Positions 25,456 to 35,411 of a stretch of DNA of 64,000 nt are shown in pieces. The position numbers were made by a program, and so were the translations under genes. Under the pieces are notes generated by a model, which did no database searches, was not told where the DNA came from, and saw nothing but the letters and a program-made list of their open reading frames with translations. Location of the stretch: assembly GCA_965222895.1 (NCBI GenBank), contig CBDCVB010000002.1:2337347-2401346 (forward strand). Reading direction: 5' to 3'. Source of the stretch: Bin87 sp965222895 (lineage in GTDB: Bacteria > Chloroflexota > Dehalococcoidia > Lucifugimonadales > UBA3495). The first letter of the stretch is position 1, and the number at the start of each line of letters is the position of its first letter.

Positions 25456-26115
25456 ATGGAACCATCTCCCTACGACATCCCCGAAGTGAAGGCCCACAAC
25501 GCGGCCATGGCCTACCTGCAAAACCAGCTACCCCAGTTACACGCCGCACGCTACCGAGACCTGCAGATGGAGCTCGACACCACACGGGTACCCCAACTAC
25601 GCACCGACATCGTCCGCATCCTGAACCTGCACAACATCCTGGATAGATTCCGCGATGACCCTTCCCATTATCTGACGCCACTCCTGCACGAATCCAATGC
25701 TATCCAGATTCCGGAAATATCCGGAACCATCCAGGAACTGTCAATCCTGAGTGATCGCATCTTCCGGCGCATCTATTCCAACGAACTGGTCGAAACCTGG
25801 ATCCAGGCAACCCTCTCATCACCTGGAAAACAAACCATCACCCTGCAGCAGGCTCAGGAAGATTGGGCCTCAGTCGATGACGAGTTGCGGGCAATCTCCC
25901 CCACCTTCAAAGCTGCCGGCTCATACCACCAACTTAAGCCTCAATACAAAATGCCAAAGCGCATCACCGTACCGTTCCAAGGCCGTAAGCTCGCCGGCTG
26001 GGCCGATTGCACCTACGACCCGCAGCGCGGTAAAGCTGCCGTGCTCAAAGCGATCCAACTCTACGAAGCCGGCGGCCAGATAATCCACTCTGGCCAATAC
26101 CTGGCTCCCAGGTAG
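25456..26115 (+). CDS. unknown protein
   Basis: 219 residues, ATG 25456. Mainly helical, with a C-terminal part (KMPKRITVPFQGRKLAGWADCTYDPQRG) of beta character. No family recognised. A broken TnpB lies head-on just downstream. Confidence 0.5.
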   Translation: MEPSPYDIPEVKAHNAAMAYLQNQLPQLHAARYRDLQMELDTTRVPQLRTDIVRILNLHNILDRFRDDPSHYLTPLLHESNAIQIPEISGTIQELSILSDRIFRRIYSNELVETWIQATLSSPGKQTITLQQAQEDWASVDDELRAISPTFKAAGSYHQLKPQYKMPKRITVPFQGRKLAGWADCTYDPQRGKAAVLKAIQLYEAGGQIIHSGQYLAPR

Positions 26116-26181
26116 CATAACCGTTGTAAAAATGGTTGACTTTAGTTACAAACCATCGCCAGCCATCCCAGCAGACGCGGA

Positions 26182-27716
26182 CTACACCGCGCCGCCGCGC
26201 CGTCCCAACTGTTCAAGACGACTCCACCCGGGACTCTCACCCGGGAACACCGAACGGATCCCCGTTCCAGCCACCGCGCGTGTCTTCCCACCCACGTCAG
26301 CCCCAACCGGATTGGGTCGGCGTCTCCGCCTCCCCAGCCGATGCTGCGCTGCAAGCGCCGGTCTCAGTTGTCCCGACACCGCTCCCCAGTACGTCCACAC
26401 GTGCTTCACCATCTTCCTCTCGGGGATCGTGAAGGCGACCTGAACGCCATTGCCGACCGAACATACCCATCGACGCGGGATGCGCTCCGAACAACCAAGA
26501 GAGCGACGGGCCAGCACCAAGGCCGCAGCCTGGTGTACCGTCAGCCCGTATCGCTCCATAAACTTCACCCGGCCCACGACGGAACTGTACGCCGGGTTGA
26601 CCTCTATGATTTCAACTCCTTCCCGATAACCTCGGGACAGAAAGTATGCCTTCACTTTGCCGTACGCAAAGTACGACAACATACGGGAGTATTTACGCGA
26701 CTCTCCCTCCAGCACCGCCTTCTTCTGCCGGAAGTCCAACTTTTCGATGACGATGGGCTTGCCCACTTCTCGCGCGTACCCCACCACAATTGCCACCGCG
26801 TCTCCTATCAACGCCTCCGCCTGATGGTGGCTCTTGCCGTAGGTCAACAGCGGCACCCGCCGCGCTTTCACGTAGCTGCCACTCGCATCAGTCTCGACTA
26901 CGGCCAGATGATCCGCATTCAGGTCCACCACGATGGCGCCACGACGCCGGTCTGTCGTTACCTCCACCTCCGGCAACTCGGTGGTGGCGAATACCCGCCG
27001 ACCTTTCGCATCACGCTTGAAACGATAGCTGATAGCCTGTCCGAGCGCGGTAACTCGCGCCTCCTTCTCACCATGCTCCCGTCGGTACACCGCGTACTCC
27101 GTGTTGCTACCCAGCGCCGCCAGCACCACATCGTGTCCGTAGACAAACCGCACGTTTGGAACCACCAGGTACTTGCCGTGCAATCCCGCCAGACCATCCG
27201 GCATCCGCAACGTCAGCGTGCCGTCATCATTGACGGACGCCACGCACAGCTGGCATCCCGCCGTTTCATCCCGGCTGCCCAGCACGAAGCACTCGTTCTG
27301 CGGGCAGCTCGCCAGTCCTTGAGCCATGCCTCACGGCTGCCATAGCCATTGGCCTCCAGGTCATACTGCTTCCGCCACAACTTCCTGGACCCGAAGCAGA
27401 GCTGCACCCGGCCGGCCGCAAGGTCGGCTTCCAGCCCCGACCGCCGGAACTTCAGGTTGAACAGCCGCGCCGGTATCCCGTGCTCCTCGATATACTCGCT
27501 CTACTTCGACACCGCCGACCCGCCCGCCGCCACAGCGGCGAACAGCTTATGCTGTACCTTGGCATACAACGCCGCATACGCCGACCGCGCAGCATCGCCA
27601 ACAGCACGGTCAATGCCTTCATAACCCGCGATGCGGGTCTGGTACGTCCTCGTCTGCGGGATGTAGCCTGCCGACGAATCGGCAGACTGACGGCGGCGTT
27701 TCTTGTTACGAGTCAT
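26182..27716 (-). pseudogene. TnpB-related gene, two frameshifts
   Basis: The start at 27716 (MTRNKKRRRQ) begins a basic N-terminus. The frame changes near 27505 (to VQLCFGSRKLWRKQ) and again near 27320 (to NECFVLGSRDE). The core follows: VVDLNADHLAVVE, KPIVIEKLDF, VEIIEVNPAYSS, TVHQAAALVLARRSLG. This matches the TnpB-related proteins that lack the usual zinc ribbon. Inactive unless the shifts are sequencing errors. It reads against its neighbours. Confidence 0.7.
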
Positions 27717-27808
27717 AGCACAATGGTAACAGAACAACGGTTCGCCTCACCACGAACCAACGTCACCCAAAAAACCAAGAACGTACCATACGCTACGATT
27801 GCATACCA

Positions 27809-28522
27809 TTGCCTACCAAATCGGCAACTGCTTCCAACCCCGAAAACCCGGAGACGCCCACCCCAACCCCAGTGCCGCCGTTGCAGGACCACACCGTATC
27901 CGAGACCCGAGACGTGCTTCAAACGCACACCAAGAACTTCACCAGTTTCTTCACCGAAGAAGCCTGCAGCCTGGATGACGAACCAGATTCCATCATCTCC
28001 AACCTCGTGCTCCAGTCTCACCATGCCGTTAACCAAACCGACACCGGCTTATTCCAAAGCGCCCGGGAAGCGGACAACCTCGACATCCTGTTTGAGCACC
28101 CGTCCGTCATCTACCGCCTCCATTGCCACCGGGTGCTATGCGTCTGGGCCATCCGCAACCACAATACCGCCCTGCAGGCGGCCGCCGCCACCGCCGCATA
28201 CCTCAAGTCTCACGACTGTTCACCCGACGACTTGCCAGCGCACACGCCGAAGGTCAACACCGCACGTATATTCGCCCTTGCAGACCTGCCGCCGAGAATC
28301 CCCGACACCGGCATTCCCCCTTTGGCCAGCATGGCACTCCAAACCGTCGTCAATGCTACCGCCGAACAGCTCGCCGACTACGCCAGCTGCGCCAAATACT
28401 CCAATGCACGCACACCCGCCAGTCACGCCATGACCTGGGCAGTGCACCACCTGGCCAGAATGTTGCTCAATCCCACCTTCACACCGCCCGAACCCATAGA
28501 TGTGGCTGATTCCAGCACATAA
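27809..28522 (+). CDS. unknown protein
   Basis: 237 residues from TTG 27809; no ATG option nearby. Pro/Thr-rich first 25 residues, then a helical, Ala-rich body. No membrane segment and no family recognised. Confidence 0.45.
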   Translation: MPTKSATASNPENPETPTPTPVPPLQDHTVSETRDVLQTHTKNFTSFFTEEACSLDDEPDSIISNLVLQSHHAVNQTDTGLFQSAREADNLDILFEHPSVIYRLHCHRVLCVWAIRNHNTALQAAAATAAYLKSHDCSPDDLPAHTPKVNTARIFALADLPPRIPDTGIPPLASMALQTVVNATAEQLADYASCAKYSNARTPASHAMTWAVHHLARMLLNPTFTPPEPIDVADSST

Positions 28523-28572
28523 ACCTGGTCCGATACACGAACCACCTGCCAGCGTTCGACGTACCCCGCACC

Positions 28573-28775
28573 ATGACATTCACCACCGCGCTTGCCGCGG
28601 TGGCTCTCTTTTTGGACCACCGGATGCCGCACTACCACGTAGTCATCCACTGGACACCACCATCGACTTCACCTTCCTGGGAATACTGGCCACGACTTTC
28701 TGCCGGCTCATTCCGGCCAAGCACGCAGCACCCAACACCCACCGCAAACGTCAATCACTGAACTCGGAGACATAA
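28573..28775 (+). other. possible small frameshifted membrane protein
   Basis: MTFTTALAAVALFLDHR in one frame and TTIDFTFLGILATTFCRLI in the next are both hydrophobic and could be one short membrane protein with a shift near 28655. Weak evidence; it may be non-coding. Confidence 0.2.
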
Positions 28776-28777
28776 CC

Positions 28778-29407
28778 ATGTGCGGAAGAATCGCCCTCTA
28801 CGCCGACTCCGGCCAAGTTGCCAGGCTATTCGACATCGACTCAGATTACGTGCCCACCGTACCACCGAGCTGGAATATAGCTCCCAAAAGCCTCGTCATC
28901 GCCTGCTACCGCCGCACCAAGATGGCCACCGTGCCGTGGGGCATCCCAACCCGCAGCGGAGAACGTCTGCTCATCAACGCACGCAGCGAGACCGCACACA
29001 CGAAGCCAACCTTCGCCAAGGCATTCGACAAAGCTCGCTGCCTCGTCCCCGTCAACGGGTTCTACGAATGGACCACGAACCGCTCCGGCCGCAAGCGCCC
29101 AGTCTGGATCACCCGACTGGATGACCAGCCCTTCGCCCTAGCCGGCCTGATCGTGCTCAAGCCCACACCGGCGCTCGTCATCATGACCACCGAGCCCAAC
29201 TCACTCATAGCATCCATCCACAACCGGATGCCCGTCATCGTGGAGCCCGAGAGCTTCGACAACTGGTTCTCCCAGAACGCTCGAAGTCCACAAATCCGTG
29301 CTATCACCACCTCCCGACCCTGGGAAGCCATGCACGCCCTGCCCGTCTCCCAACTCGTCAACAGCCCACGCCATGACGGACCCGAGCTCATCGCTGCGGC
29401 AGTCTGA
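28778..29407 (+). CDS. SRAP/HMCES-family protein (YedK-like)
   Basis: 209 residues, ATG 28778. All signatures of the SRAP family: catalytic Cys2 (MCGRIALYA), NIAP, INARSETA, RCLVPVNGFYEW and HNRMPVIV. Such proteins form a covalent DNA-protein crosslink with abasic sites in single-stranded DNA and protect them during replication. On this element it fits with the helicase, glycosylase and clamp as a repair set. Complete. Confidence 0.9.
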   Translation: MCGRIALYADSGQVARLFDIDSDYVPTVPPSWNIAPKSLVIACYRRTKMATVPWGIPTRSGERLLINARSETAHTKPTFAKAFDKARCLVPVNGFYEWTTNRSGRKRPVWITRLDDQPFALAGLIVLKPTPALVIMTTEPNSLIASIHNRMPVIVEPESFDNWFSQNARSPQIRAITTSRPWEAMHALPVSQLVNSPRHDGPELIAAAV

Positions 29408-29445
29408 CAACATCCCAAATACCGCACCAAAGAGGTACCACGGAA

Positions 29446-29682
29446 ATGACCCAAGTAGACAAAAACATGAAGAACAGCATCCAAGAGTACGCACGCGAAC
29501 GCCTACTACTGGCGATGCAACAAGCCAACGCCAATCCCGGCCCATTGCCTGAAACCTGCGACAAATACGCGGCTGACTGCAACCCCACCGACAAGATCAA
29601 TGAGATCCGCGGCATCATCGACCGGCCTCATGGCGATGACTCGCCTTGCGAGGAGCCATATGGGCATCCATCGACGACGTGA
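29446..29682 (+). CDS. small unknown protein, end possibly frameshifted
   Basis: 78 residues from ATG 29446. The helical N-terminus (IQEYARERLLLAMQQANAN) looks coding. The last 15 residues look poor, while another frame across 29640-29738 reads LALRGAIWASIDDVMNTVITGFELALDEP, which may be the true C-terminus after a shift near 29640. Confidence 0.4.
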   Translation: MTQVDKNMKNSIQEYARERLLLAMQQANANPGPLPETCDKYAADCNPTDKINEIRGIIDRPHGDDSPCEEPYGHPSTT

Positions 29683-30017
29683 TGAATACCGTCATCACAG
29701 GATTCGAGCTGGCGTTAGACGAACCAAAGGACAGTTAACCAAAGCGCGTATCCGGAAAACGGCCGATAATTGCCTACAGAATCAGATTTCCCGGACCAGG
29801 ACATTGACCGCAGCGCACCAGCTCTCCACGTTTCTCCATTATCACAACCGCACCGCTGCCGCCATAACGCAGCGGAAGTACAGACACCACGGCGAGCAGA
29901 AAATGCTCGACTTCATACAGCCCACGAACACCACCAACGGACACCGCGAGGCTGTGACACGGCCTCGCCTACACCAGGCGTGGACCACAGCCACCCGCAG
30001 TCAGTGAGACCTCATCA
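29683..30017. other. no clear gene
   Basis: 335 bp. Apart from the possible shifted tail of the preceding gene (to 29738), no frame here has a coding look and no structured element was seen. Confidence 0.4.
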
Positions 30018-30386
30018 ATGTGCCGTTACTACCAGACCACCCGTAAGCCCGCCTACACGCGGCTTTGCTACCGATACCGCGACCTCCGAGGCGCCCACGT
30101 ACCGGGCAAGTACTACTGCGGCGAGTATCCCCGACAAAAGCGATTGCGTCCACCGGCAACGGCTTCACCAAATCGCCCCAACTCCATGTGTCGATGCGGC
30201 ATACCCGCCGTGAGCTCCGACGGCAAGTGCGAAAAGCGCTACGTGTTCGACCAGATTCTCGCCATTCCCGAAGCAGCCCGCATCAACATCTCTCCACAAC
30301 CGGTACGCGATGCCGAGGAGCACCAAGAACGACGAGAACGCTACATCGAGACCATGCAACAAGTATCCGTGCGAATCTCCCGGTAA
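30018..30386 (+). CDS. small Cys-containing unknown protein
   Basis: 122 residues, ATG 30018. A basic Tyr/Arg-rich N-terminus with scattered Cys (MCRYY, LCYRYR, YYCGEY, MCRCG, KCEKRY), possibly a zinc-binding fold, then an acidic helical tail. No family recognised. Confidence 0.4.
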   Translation: MCRYYQTTRKPAYTRLCYRYRDLRGAHVPGKYYCGEYPRQKRLRPPATASPNRPNSMCRCGIPAVSSDGKCEKRYVFDQILAIPEAARINISPQPVRDAEEHQERRERYIETMQQVSVRISR

Positions 30387-30487
30387 TCACAGCAACCGTT
30401 CCAGACCGTTTCAGATCGACAGACCAGCACTCCAGCAGTACCCATCAAAAAATCTAGCCAACAGCTCAACACCAGCAAGCGAACAGT

Positions 30488-32449
30488 ATGACCACCACGC
30501 CACAGCAGCAGATTGCCCTCACCGGCCTCAACGAGCAACAGCTCCAAGCCGTGACCACCACCAAGGGCCCGGTACTCATCGTGGCCGGCCCAGGCTCTGG
30601 CAAAACTCGTGTCATCACGCAGCGCATCGCCTACCTGATTGCACATAGCATCACCCCACCGCACGGCATCGCAGCCGTGACCTTTACGAACAAAGCTGCC
30701 GCCGAGATGACGCACCGCATCGACGCAGCGGGAATCATCCACAACGGAGCCTATATCGGCACCTTCCACCGCCTATGCGGCCAAATTCTGCGCAACCACG
30801 GCGAGCACATCGGGCTCACGCCCAACTACTCGGTATACGACCGCGAGGACCAGAACTCCGTAGCCCGTCGTGCCATGGAGATCGACGGCATCGACCCACG
30901 CCGCTACAAGCCAGCCGCGATCATCAACCATATCTCGCTCGCCAAAGCCAAGCTGCAGACACCGGGCGACTTCCAAAAAGAAGCCATCCACTCCACCAAC
31001 CAGACTGAGTACACGGCCGGCATTGTATACCCACGCTACCAGGCACTCATGATCGAGGCCAACGCCCTCGACTACGACGATATGCTCATGCGTACCGCGC
31101 AGCTGCTCGACGCCTCCGCGGACGTCCGCAACCGCTACCACCGGCGTTTCCGTTACATCATGGTCGACGAGTTCCAGGACACGAACCGCGCCCAGATGGA
31201 GATCACCAAGCTGCTCACCGGCCCAGAACAAAACCTCTGCATCGTCGGCGACCCCGACCAATCCATCTACGGCTGGCGCGCCGCCGACATCGACAACATC
31301 CTCAACTTCCAGAAATACTACCCCGCCGCCGCCGAGATACACCTCGGCATGAACTACCGCTCCACCCCCGAGGTGGTGGCCGCCGCCAGCCAGCTCATCT
31401 CCCATAACACGCTGCGCATCCCAAACGACATCTACACCACCAACACCTCCGGCGACCCCGTGTTGGCCAGATACGCCCAAGACCCCAGGGAGGAAGCGCA
31501 AATCATCTTCGACCACTTCCAGGACTTGCGGGACCAGCACGGCTACAAGTGGCAGGACTTCTCCGCCATGTACCGCAGCAACCAGCAGAGCCGTGTACTC
31601 GAGGAGCAATGCCTGCACCGCGGCATTCCATACCGCATCTTCGGCGGCATCCAGTTCTACCAACGCCGTGAGGTCAAGGACGCCCTCGCCTACCTGCGCA
31701 TCCTGGCCAACCCCGCCGACACCGCCGCACTGCAGCGCATCATCAACGTGCCACCACGGGAGATCGGCGCCAAAACCATCTCCCGCATCACCCAGTACGC
31801 CAACACCCAGGAATGCACGCTACTCCAAGCCGTGGCCGCCATCGCTCAGCCCAGCCTCTCCCAAATCTGGCAGGAGTCATCTACCGCAGCAACACAGTTC
31901 GGCAAACGCGCCGTCGCCGCCATATCCAATTTTCATGAACTTGTGGACAGCCTCAAATCAGTCTACCGCTACGCCACCGTCACGGAGCTGTTCGACGCGA
32001 TGCTCGAACTCACGCATATGGGCGAGTACATCGCAAACGATGAAGAAGCCCAGGAACGCTGGGCCAACATCGTCGAGCTCCGTTCACTGGCCATGGATTT
32101 CAACACCTTCGCCACCAATGGGGACGGCCTGGAATCTTTTCTACTTCACACCTCGCTCGACACCGACGACTCCGACCCCGACAACCCCGAGGGCGTACTC
32201 ACGCTCACCACCCTGCACTCCGCCAAGGGACTGGAGTTCCCCGCCGTCGCCATCGCGGGAATGTCCGACGCCACCATGCCACATCCAAACTCTGACAACA
32301 TCGAAGAGGAACGACGCCTCTGCTACGTCGGCATCACCCGAGCCAAAAAACACCTCATCATGACGACCCCTCTTTCATACCACGGCAAAGAGTGCGAACC
32401 CTCCCGATTCCTGGACGAAATCGACACAATCCAGTGGCTCGTCGACTGA
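30488..32449 (+). CDS. UvrD/Rep-family superfamily 1 DNA helicase
   Basis: 653 residues, near the usual 650-720. LNEQQLQAV Q-motif, Walker A AGPGSGKTRV (~33-42), TFTNKAAAEM (Ia), FHRLCGQILR, DEFQDTNRAQ (II, ~225), GDPDQSIYGWR (III), LGMNYRSTPEV (IV), VLTLTTLHSAKGLEFP (V), ERRLCYVGITRAKKHL (VI). A 3'-to-5' helicase for repair or plasmid replication. Intact. Confidence 0.95.
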   Translation: MTTTPQQQIALTGLNEQQLQAVTTTKGPVLIVAGPGSGKTRVITQRIAYLIAHSITPPHGIAAVTFTNKAAAEMTHRIDAAGIIHNGAYIGTFHRLCGQILRNHGEHIGLTPNYSVYDREDQNSVARRAMEIDGIDPRRYKPAAIINHISLAKAKLQTPGDFQKEAIHSTNQTEYTAGIVYPRYQALMIEANALDYDDMLMRTAQLLDASADVRNRYHRRFRYIMVDEFQDTNRAQMEITKLLTGPEQNLCIVGDPDQSIYGWRAADIDNILNFQKYYPAAAEIHLGMNYRSTPEVVAAASQLISHNTLRIPNDIYTTNTSGDPVLARYAQDPREEAQIIFDHFQDLRDQHGYKWQDFSAMYRSNQQSRVLEEQCLHRGIPYRIFGGIQFYQRREVKDALAYLRILANPADTAALQRIINVPPREIGAKTISRITQYANTQECTLLQAVAAIAQPSLSQIWQESSTAATQFGKRAVAAISNFHELVDSLKSVYRYATVTELFDAMLELTHMGEYIANDEEAQERWANIVELRSLAMDFNTFATNGDGLESFLLHTSLDTDDSDPDNPEGVLTLTTLHSAKGLEFPAVAIAGMSDATMPHPNSDNIEEERRLCYVGITRAKKHLIMTTPLSYHGKECEPSRFLDEIDTIQWLVD

Positions 32450-32563
32450 GACCACAACGACTCGATCTCCCCGCCTTTTCCAAACCAACTTCCCCAAACC
32501 TGTGTAACCATCCACACCATCAAGACCGCATCCGCGGAATGTCACCCAACGCGTTGGCCAACA

Positions 32564-32986
32564 ATGTTCAACCGCATCCAGCAGGTACCGATCCATTACA
32601 TAACAGGAGCAGTAGCCGTCATCACCCTTTTGTACGGCATTTATGCGCTCTCGACCAGCAACACCGGCAACAACATCGGGCTTACGCTCATCACCACCGG
32701 CATAATCGCACTCACGGTCACAGGCTACATCGTCAACCGCGACCGCAGGTGCCGGGCCAACTTTCAGTCCATCATCGACCACGGACACCTCACCGGCCCC
32801 TACCGCAGCCTGAACCGCCGCGTGTCATCCCAACAGATGAACCTCTGGATAGACGCCACCCCTGCGCAACGCGCACGATCCCTCGAATACAGCTTCCAGT
32901 CCATCGGCAACATCGCCGGAATACCACCTCACCACCCCATGGTACTTCGCTATGCGATCAACGAATACATCAACCACACCATGTGA
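32564..32986 (+). CDS. small membrane protein
   Basis: 140 residues, ATG 32564. Two membrane helices (HYITGAVAVITLLYGIYAL and NIGLTLITTGIIALTVTGYIV), then a basic helical cytoplasmic domain. It overlaps the next gene through ATGTGA, indicating coupled translation. Function unknown. Confidence 0.6.
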   Translation: MFNRIQQVPIHYITGAVAVITLLYGIYALSTSNTGNNIGLTLITTGIIALTVTGYIVNRDRRCRANFQSIIDHGHLTGPYRSLNRRVSSQQMNLWIDATPAQRARSLEYSFQSIGNIAGIPPHHPMVLRYAINEYINHTM

Positions 32987-33279
32987 AAAACGACCAGCCT
33001 TTTCACGTAACCATCCTTCCAGATCATGATCTACAACCATCCACGCGGCAAAATCCGCTTTGCCGTCTGCATCATGGCGCCGCCTGCGCCGGTTTCATCG
33101 CCGCAGCCATACTGGCCAAGTCAGGCCATCCGCCCGGCGGCCTAGTCATATTCGGCACCGTAACTGCCCACGCCATCCTGCCCATAACATACGGCATAGT
33201 AGTGCTCAAAGTTCACAGACTACCGCATCCATCCAAAAACGAATCCGGTTCCACATCGGAACCACACCCAACGGAGTAG
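32983..33279 (+). CDS. small two-helix membrane protein
   Basis: 98 residues from GTG 32983, inside ATGTGA of the preceding stop. Helices at ACAGFIAAAILAKS and VIFGTVTAHAILPITYGIVV. Function unknown; it precedes a further small membrane gene now split by an insertion. Confidence 0.5.
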   Translation: MKNDQPFHVTILPDHDLQPSTRQNPLCRLHHGAACAGFIAAAILAKSGHPPGGLVIFGTVTAHAILPITYGIVVLKVHRLPHPSKNESGSTSEPHPTE

Positions 33280-33361
33280 CACCATGCCAAACCGAGGTAA
33301 CCGGGTTGCAGCCCGACAGAATAGCCTCAGCGGCCGTGGCCGACAACGCCGGCCACGCGCC

Positions 33362-34655
33362 GGTAGTGACTGCGTTTGAAATGGGGTATCAGGAAATCCG
33401 ATAGTAGCCGGCTTCGGATTCCCTGAACAAGGCAACGCAAAAGCGCCCAACCGCCGGTATCCACAGGCACGGAAACGACTACGTTGCCGTCCAAGCGCAT
33501 CCCTGCCACCCTTTGCGATCCCCCGATTTCCGAACTCCACGGACGCCGCCCCGACCATCACTCGGCTTGCTCCATCTACAAGCCCCATCACGCCGCCGCC
33601 GCAACCGCGCGTGGATCATCCTAACCAGCGCCCTCCACGCCAGTGGTACAATCAAGGCTGCACCGAGAGAACCGCCATGACCCTAAACGAACCGGAAAAA
33701 CTCCTCCTCCTCCAGACGCTCCGAGACGACCCGGCTTTTCTGGCCAGCGTCCGCAGCCTCATCCTCCCCGATGAGCTCATCCAGCTGCCCGAACGCTTCG
33801 CCCAATTCGCCGGCCACGCCATGGCCTTCATCGAAACCCAACAGCAGTTCAACGCCGACGTCACTGCCTTCATCAAACGGCAGGAGCAGTTCAACGCCGG
33901 CATCGCCAGCCAACTCCAGCGCATCACCGACGACCTGGGAGAGATCAAAGGCCACGTCGCCAGCCGCATCGCCCGTCAAATGCCCGACGAAATCGCCGAG
34001 CACCTCGGCTACCAGATCATCGACCACTTGGACGGCAAGGACCTCAGGAGCATGCTCCGCCAGCACAACCCAACCGACATCTCCCCAGGCGTACGCAGCA
34101 GCTTCTATTACGCTGACCTTGTAGCGTTGGTTGAGGACCAGCATTCCAACCAGCTCTACATCGCCGCCGAGGCATCATATACCGCCGACCAGCGCGACTC
34201 ACAACGTGCCATGCGAAACGCCCAGTTCATCACCAGGTTCACTGGCGGGGACGCCGTTCCCGTAATCGTCAGCCGCGAAAACGACTACGAGGTTCAGCAA
34301 CTGATCCAACAGGGCTCCGTCCGCTGGTTCCAACTCCAGCTCCGGCACCTCCAGCCCCAATAGACCCACTCAGGTCACCAGCACATTCCTACCTCCGGCC
34401 ACGTTCGGTCCGAACGTCACGTTTCTCCGAAATGATGACACAGGCCCACAACGCGGACCCACTTCCCGTCAGCTGTTAGAACCCGCACTGACAGACGGCG
34501 TCGCCATCCCTGACCGCGCAACGGCGCCTCCGGATCTCAGCATAACGTCCAGTTCTCGGACACCGCTGCTCACCAACAGCCACAGTTGAGCCGATTGGCT
34601 CCAAAACGGACACTATCGAAATTCCTGATACCCCATTTCAAAAGCAGTCACTACC
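33362..34655. mobile_element. 1,294-bp terminal-repeat element, no transposase
   Basis: It starts GGTAGTGACTGC and ends in the inverted copy GCAGTCACTACC; the similarity continues for about 45 bp inward with a few mismatches (TTTGAAATGGGGTATCAGGA core). It is flanked by 8-bp direct repeats CACGCGCC (33354-33361 and 34656-34663). The only gene inside is 33677-34363, so it must be moved by a transposase acting in trans. Confidence 0.8.
33677..34363 (+). CDS. coiled-coil protein, possible nuclease-like C-terminus (DUF3782-like)
   Basis: 228 residues, ATG 33677 preceded by GAGAGAA; TACAAT at 33647 may be its -10. Helical N-terminus (LLLQTLRDDPAFLASVRSLIL), a coiled coil with repeats QQFNADVTAFIKRQEQFNAGI (~55-85), then an alpha/beta domain (FYYADLVALVEDQ, LYIAAEASYTADQRD, GDAVPVIVSRE). 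This matches my memory of the coiled-coil plus PD-(D/E)XK-like proteins common in Chloroflexota and Cyanobacteria. Cargo of the terminal-repeat element. Confidence 0.5.
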   Translation: MTLNEPEKLLLLQTLRDDPAFLASVRSLILPDELIQLPERFAQFAGHAMAFIETQQQFNADVTAFIKRQEQFNAGIASQLQRITDDLGEIKGHVASRIARQMPDEIAEHLGYQIIDHLDGKDLRSMLRQHNPTDISPGVRSSFYYADLVALVEDQHSNQLYIAAEASYTADQRDSQRAMRNAQFITRFTGGDAVPVIVSRENDYEVQQLIQQGSVRWFQLQLRHLQPQ

Positions 34656-34955
34656 CACGCGCCAGACAGCCTGCCCCAAAGACACCAGAGTCCAACATCC
34701 AGCCTAATTCGCCAGAACAACCCCAGGCTCCGGCACCGCCACCTCAGGCTCAAGCCACTACGCAGCCGCGCCCGCAGCACCCGTACAAAACTCGACCCGC
34801 CGACAACAGCGCATACGAGCACGCCAAGCCTGAGCTTGTGCGGATTGCCATAGCGATGGCCGGCACCCTTGCCATCCCGGCAATTTCCGTATTCATCCTC
34901 TCATAACCGCCTTCCCCCACAAATCCAAACCAAAGGCGGACCGGCAAATGCAAAC

Positions 34956-35069
34956 ATGAAAATCCGCAGATGCCCATTTTGTATGTGTACAACCATGGGA
35001 ACCAGCAGCCTCCCAGGTACCCGGCAAGCAACCGCACCGGCCCAACAGCAGCCACATGACTGCAACTGA
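34956..35069 (+). CDS. very small ORF with a CxxC knuckle
   Basis: 37 residues: MKIRRCPFCMCTTMG... with CPFC and a final C. A ribosome site is not clear. Possible zinc-binding mini-protein, weak. Confidence 0.2.
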   Translation: MKIRRCPFCMCTTMGTSSLPGTRQATAPAQQQPHDCN

Positions 35070-35099
35070 CCACCCTACAGCCTGTTGACAAATGGCGAG

Positions 35100-35411
35100 G
35101 AGCCATGAGTTGACACGCGACGTAGCAGCTTCTGCCCCTACACGGGGCTATGTCTCGAGGAGGTTCACCAATACATACACCTCACGGTACTACTTCAGCT
35201 CTGAGCTCTGTCAAGGAATCGGCCTGACACGCGGCTCGGCGAGAGCCCAGCAATACGCCAGGCCACCGGGTGGCTCACACCACACGGCGGGAGTCTGCCG
35301 GACAACGTCCCAATCCCCGGTTCCAGCCCCATCACCGGATGGCGCATCCTCCTCAGAACCTTGGCGAGCAGGACTTCAACCACCGGCCAACCATCGCCGG
35401 AGACAAGCAAC
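35100..35411 (+). ncRNA. candidate omega-RNA of IscB 1
   Basis: Non-coding segment upstream of iscB, the location of its guide RNA in studied systems. GC-rich with local pairings (GCCACC-GGGTGGC; GGCGGGAGTCTGCC). The guide would come from flanking DNA at the left end. Limits estimated. Confidence 0.4.

Larger units (their letters stand above)
33284..34906 (+). pseudogene. small membrane protein gene split by a terminal-repeat element
   Basis: ATG 33284 has GGAG 7 nt upstream. The frame reads MPNRGNRVAAR... for 26 codons to 33361, where an insertion begins. Skipping the insert and one copy of its 8-bp duplication continues in frame at 34664 (RQPAPKTPESN, Pro/Gln-rich) to a single membrane helix (VRIAIAMAGTLAIPAISVFIL) and a stop at 34906; 106 residues in all. 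The exact frame restoration supports both the gene and the insertion limits. Confidence 0.7.

Noticed and set aside
26341..27345. Long plus-strand open frame of 334 codons.
   Set aside because: It is the complement of the TnpB-related pseudogene, has no ribosome site, and its composition is Arg/His-rich as expected for a shadow frame.
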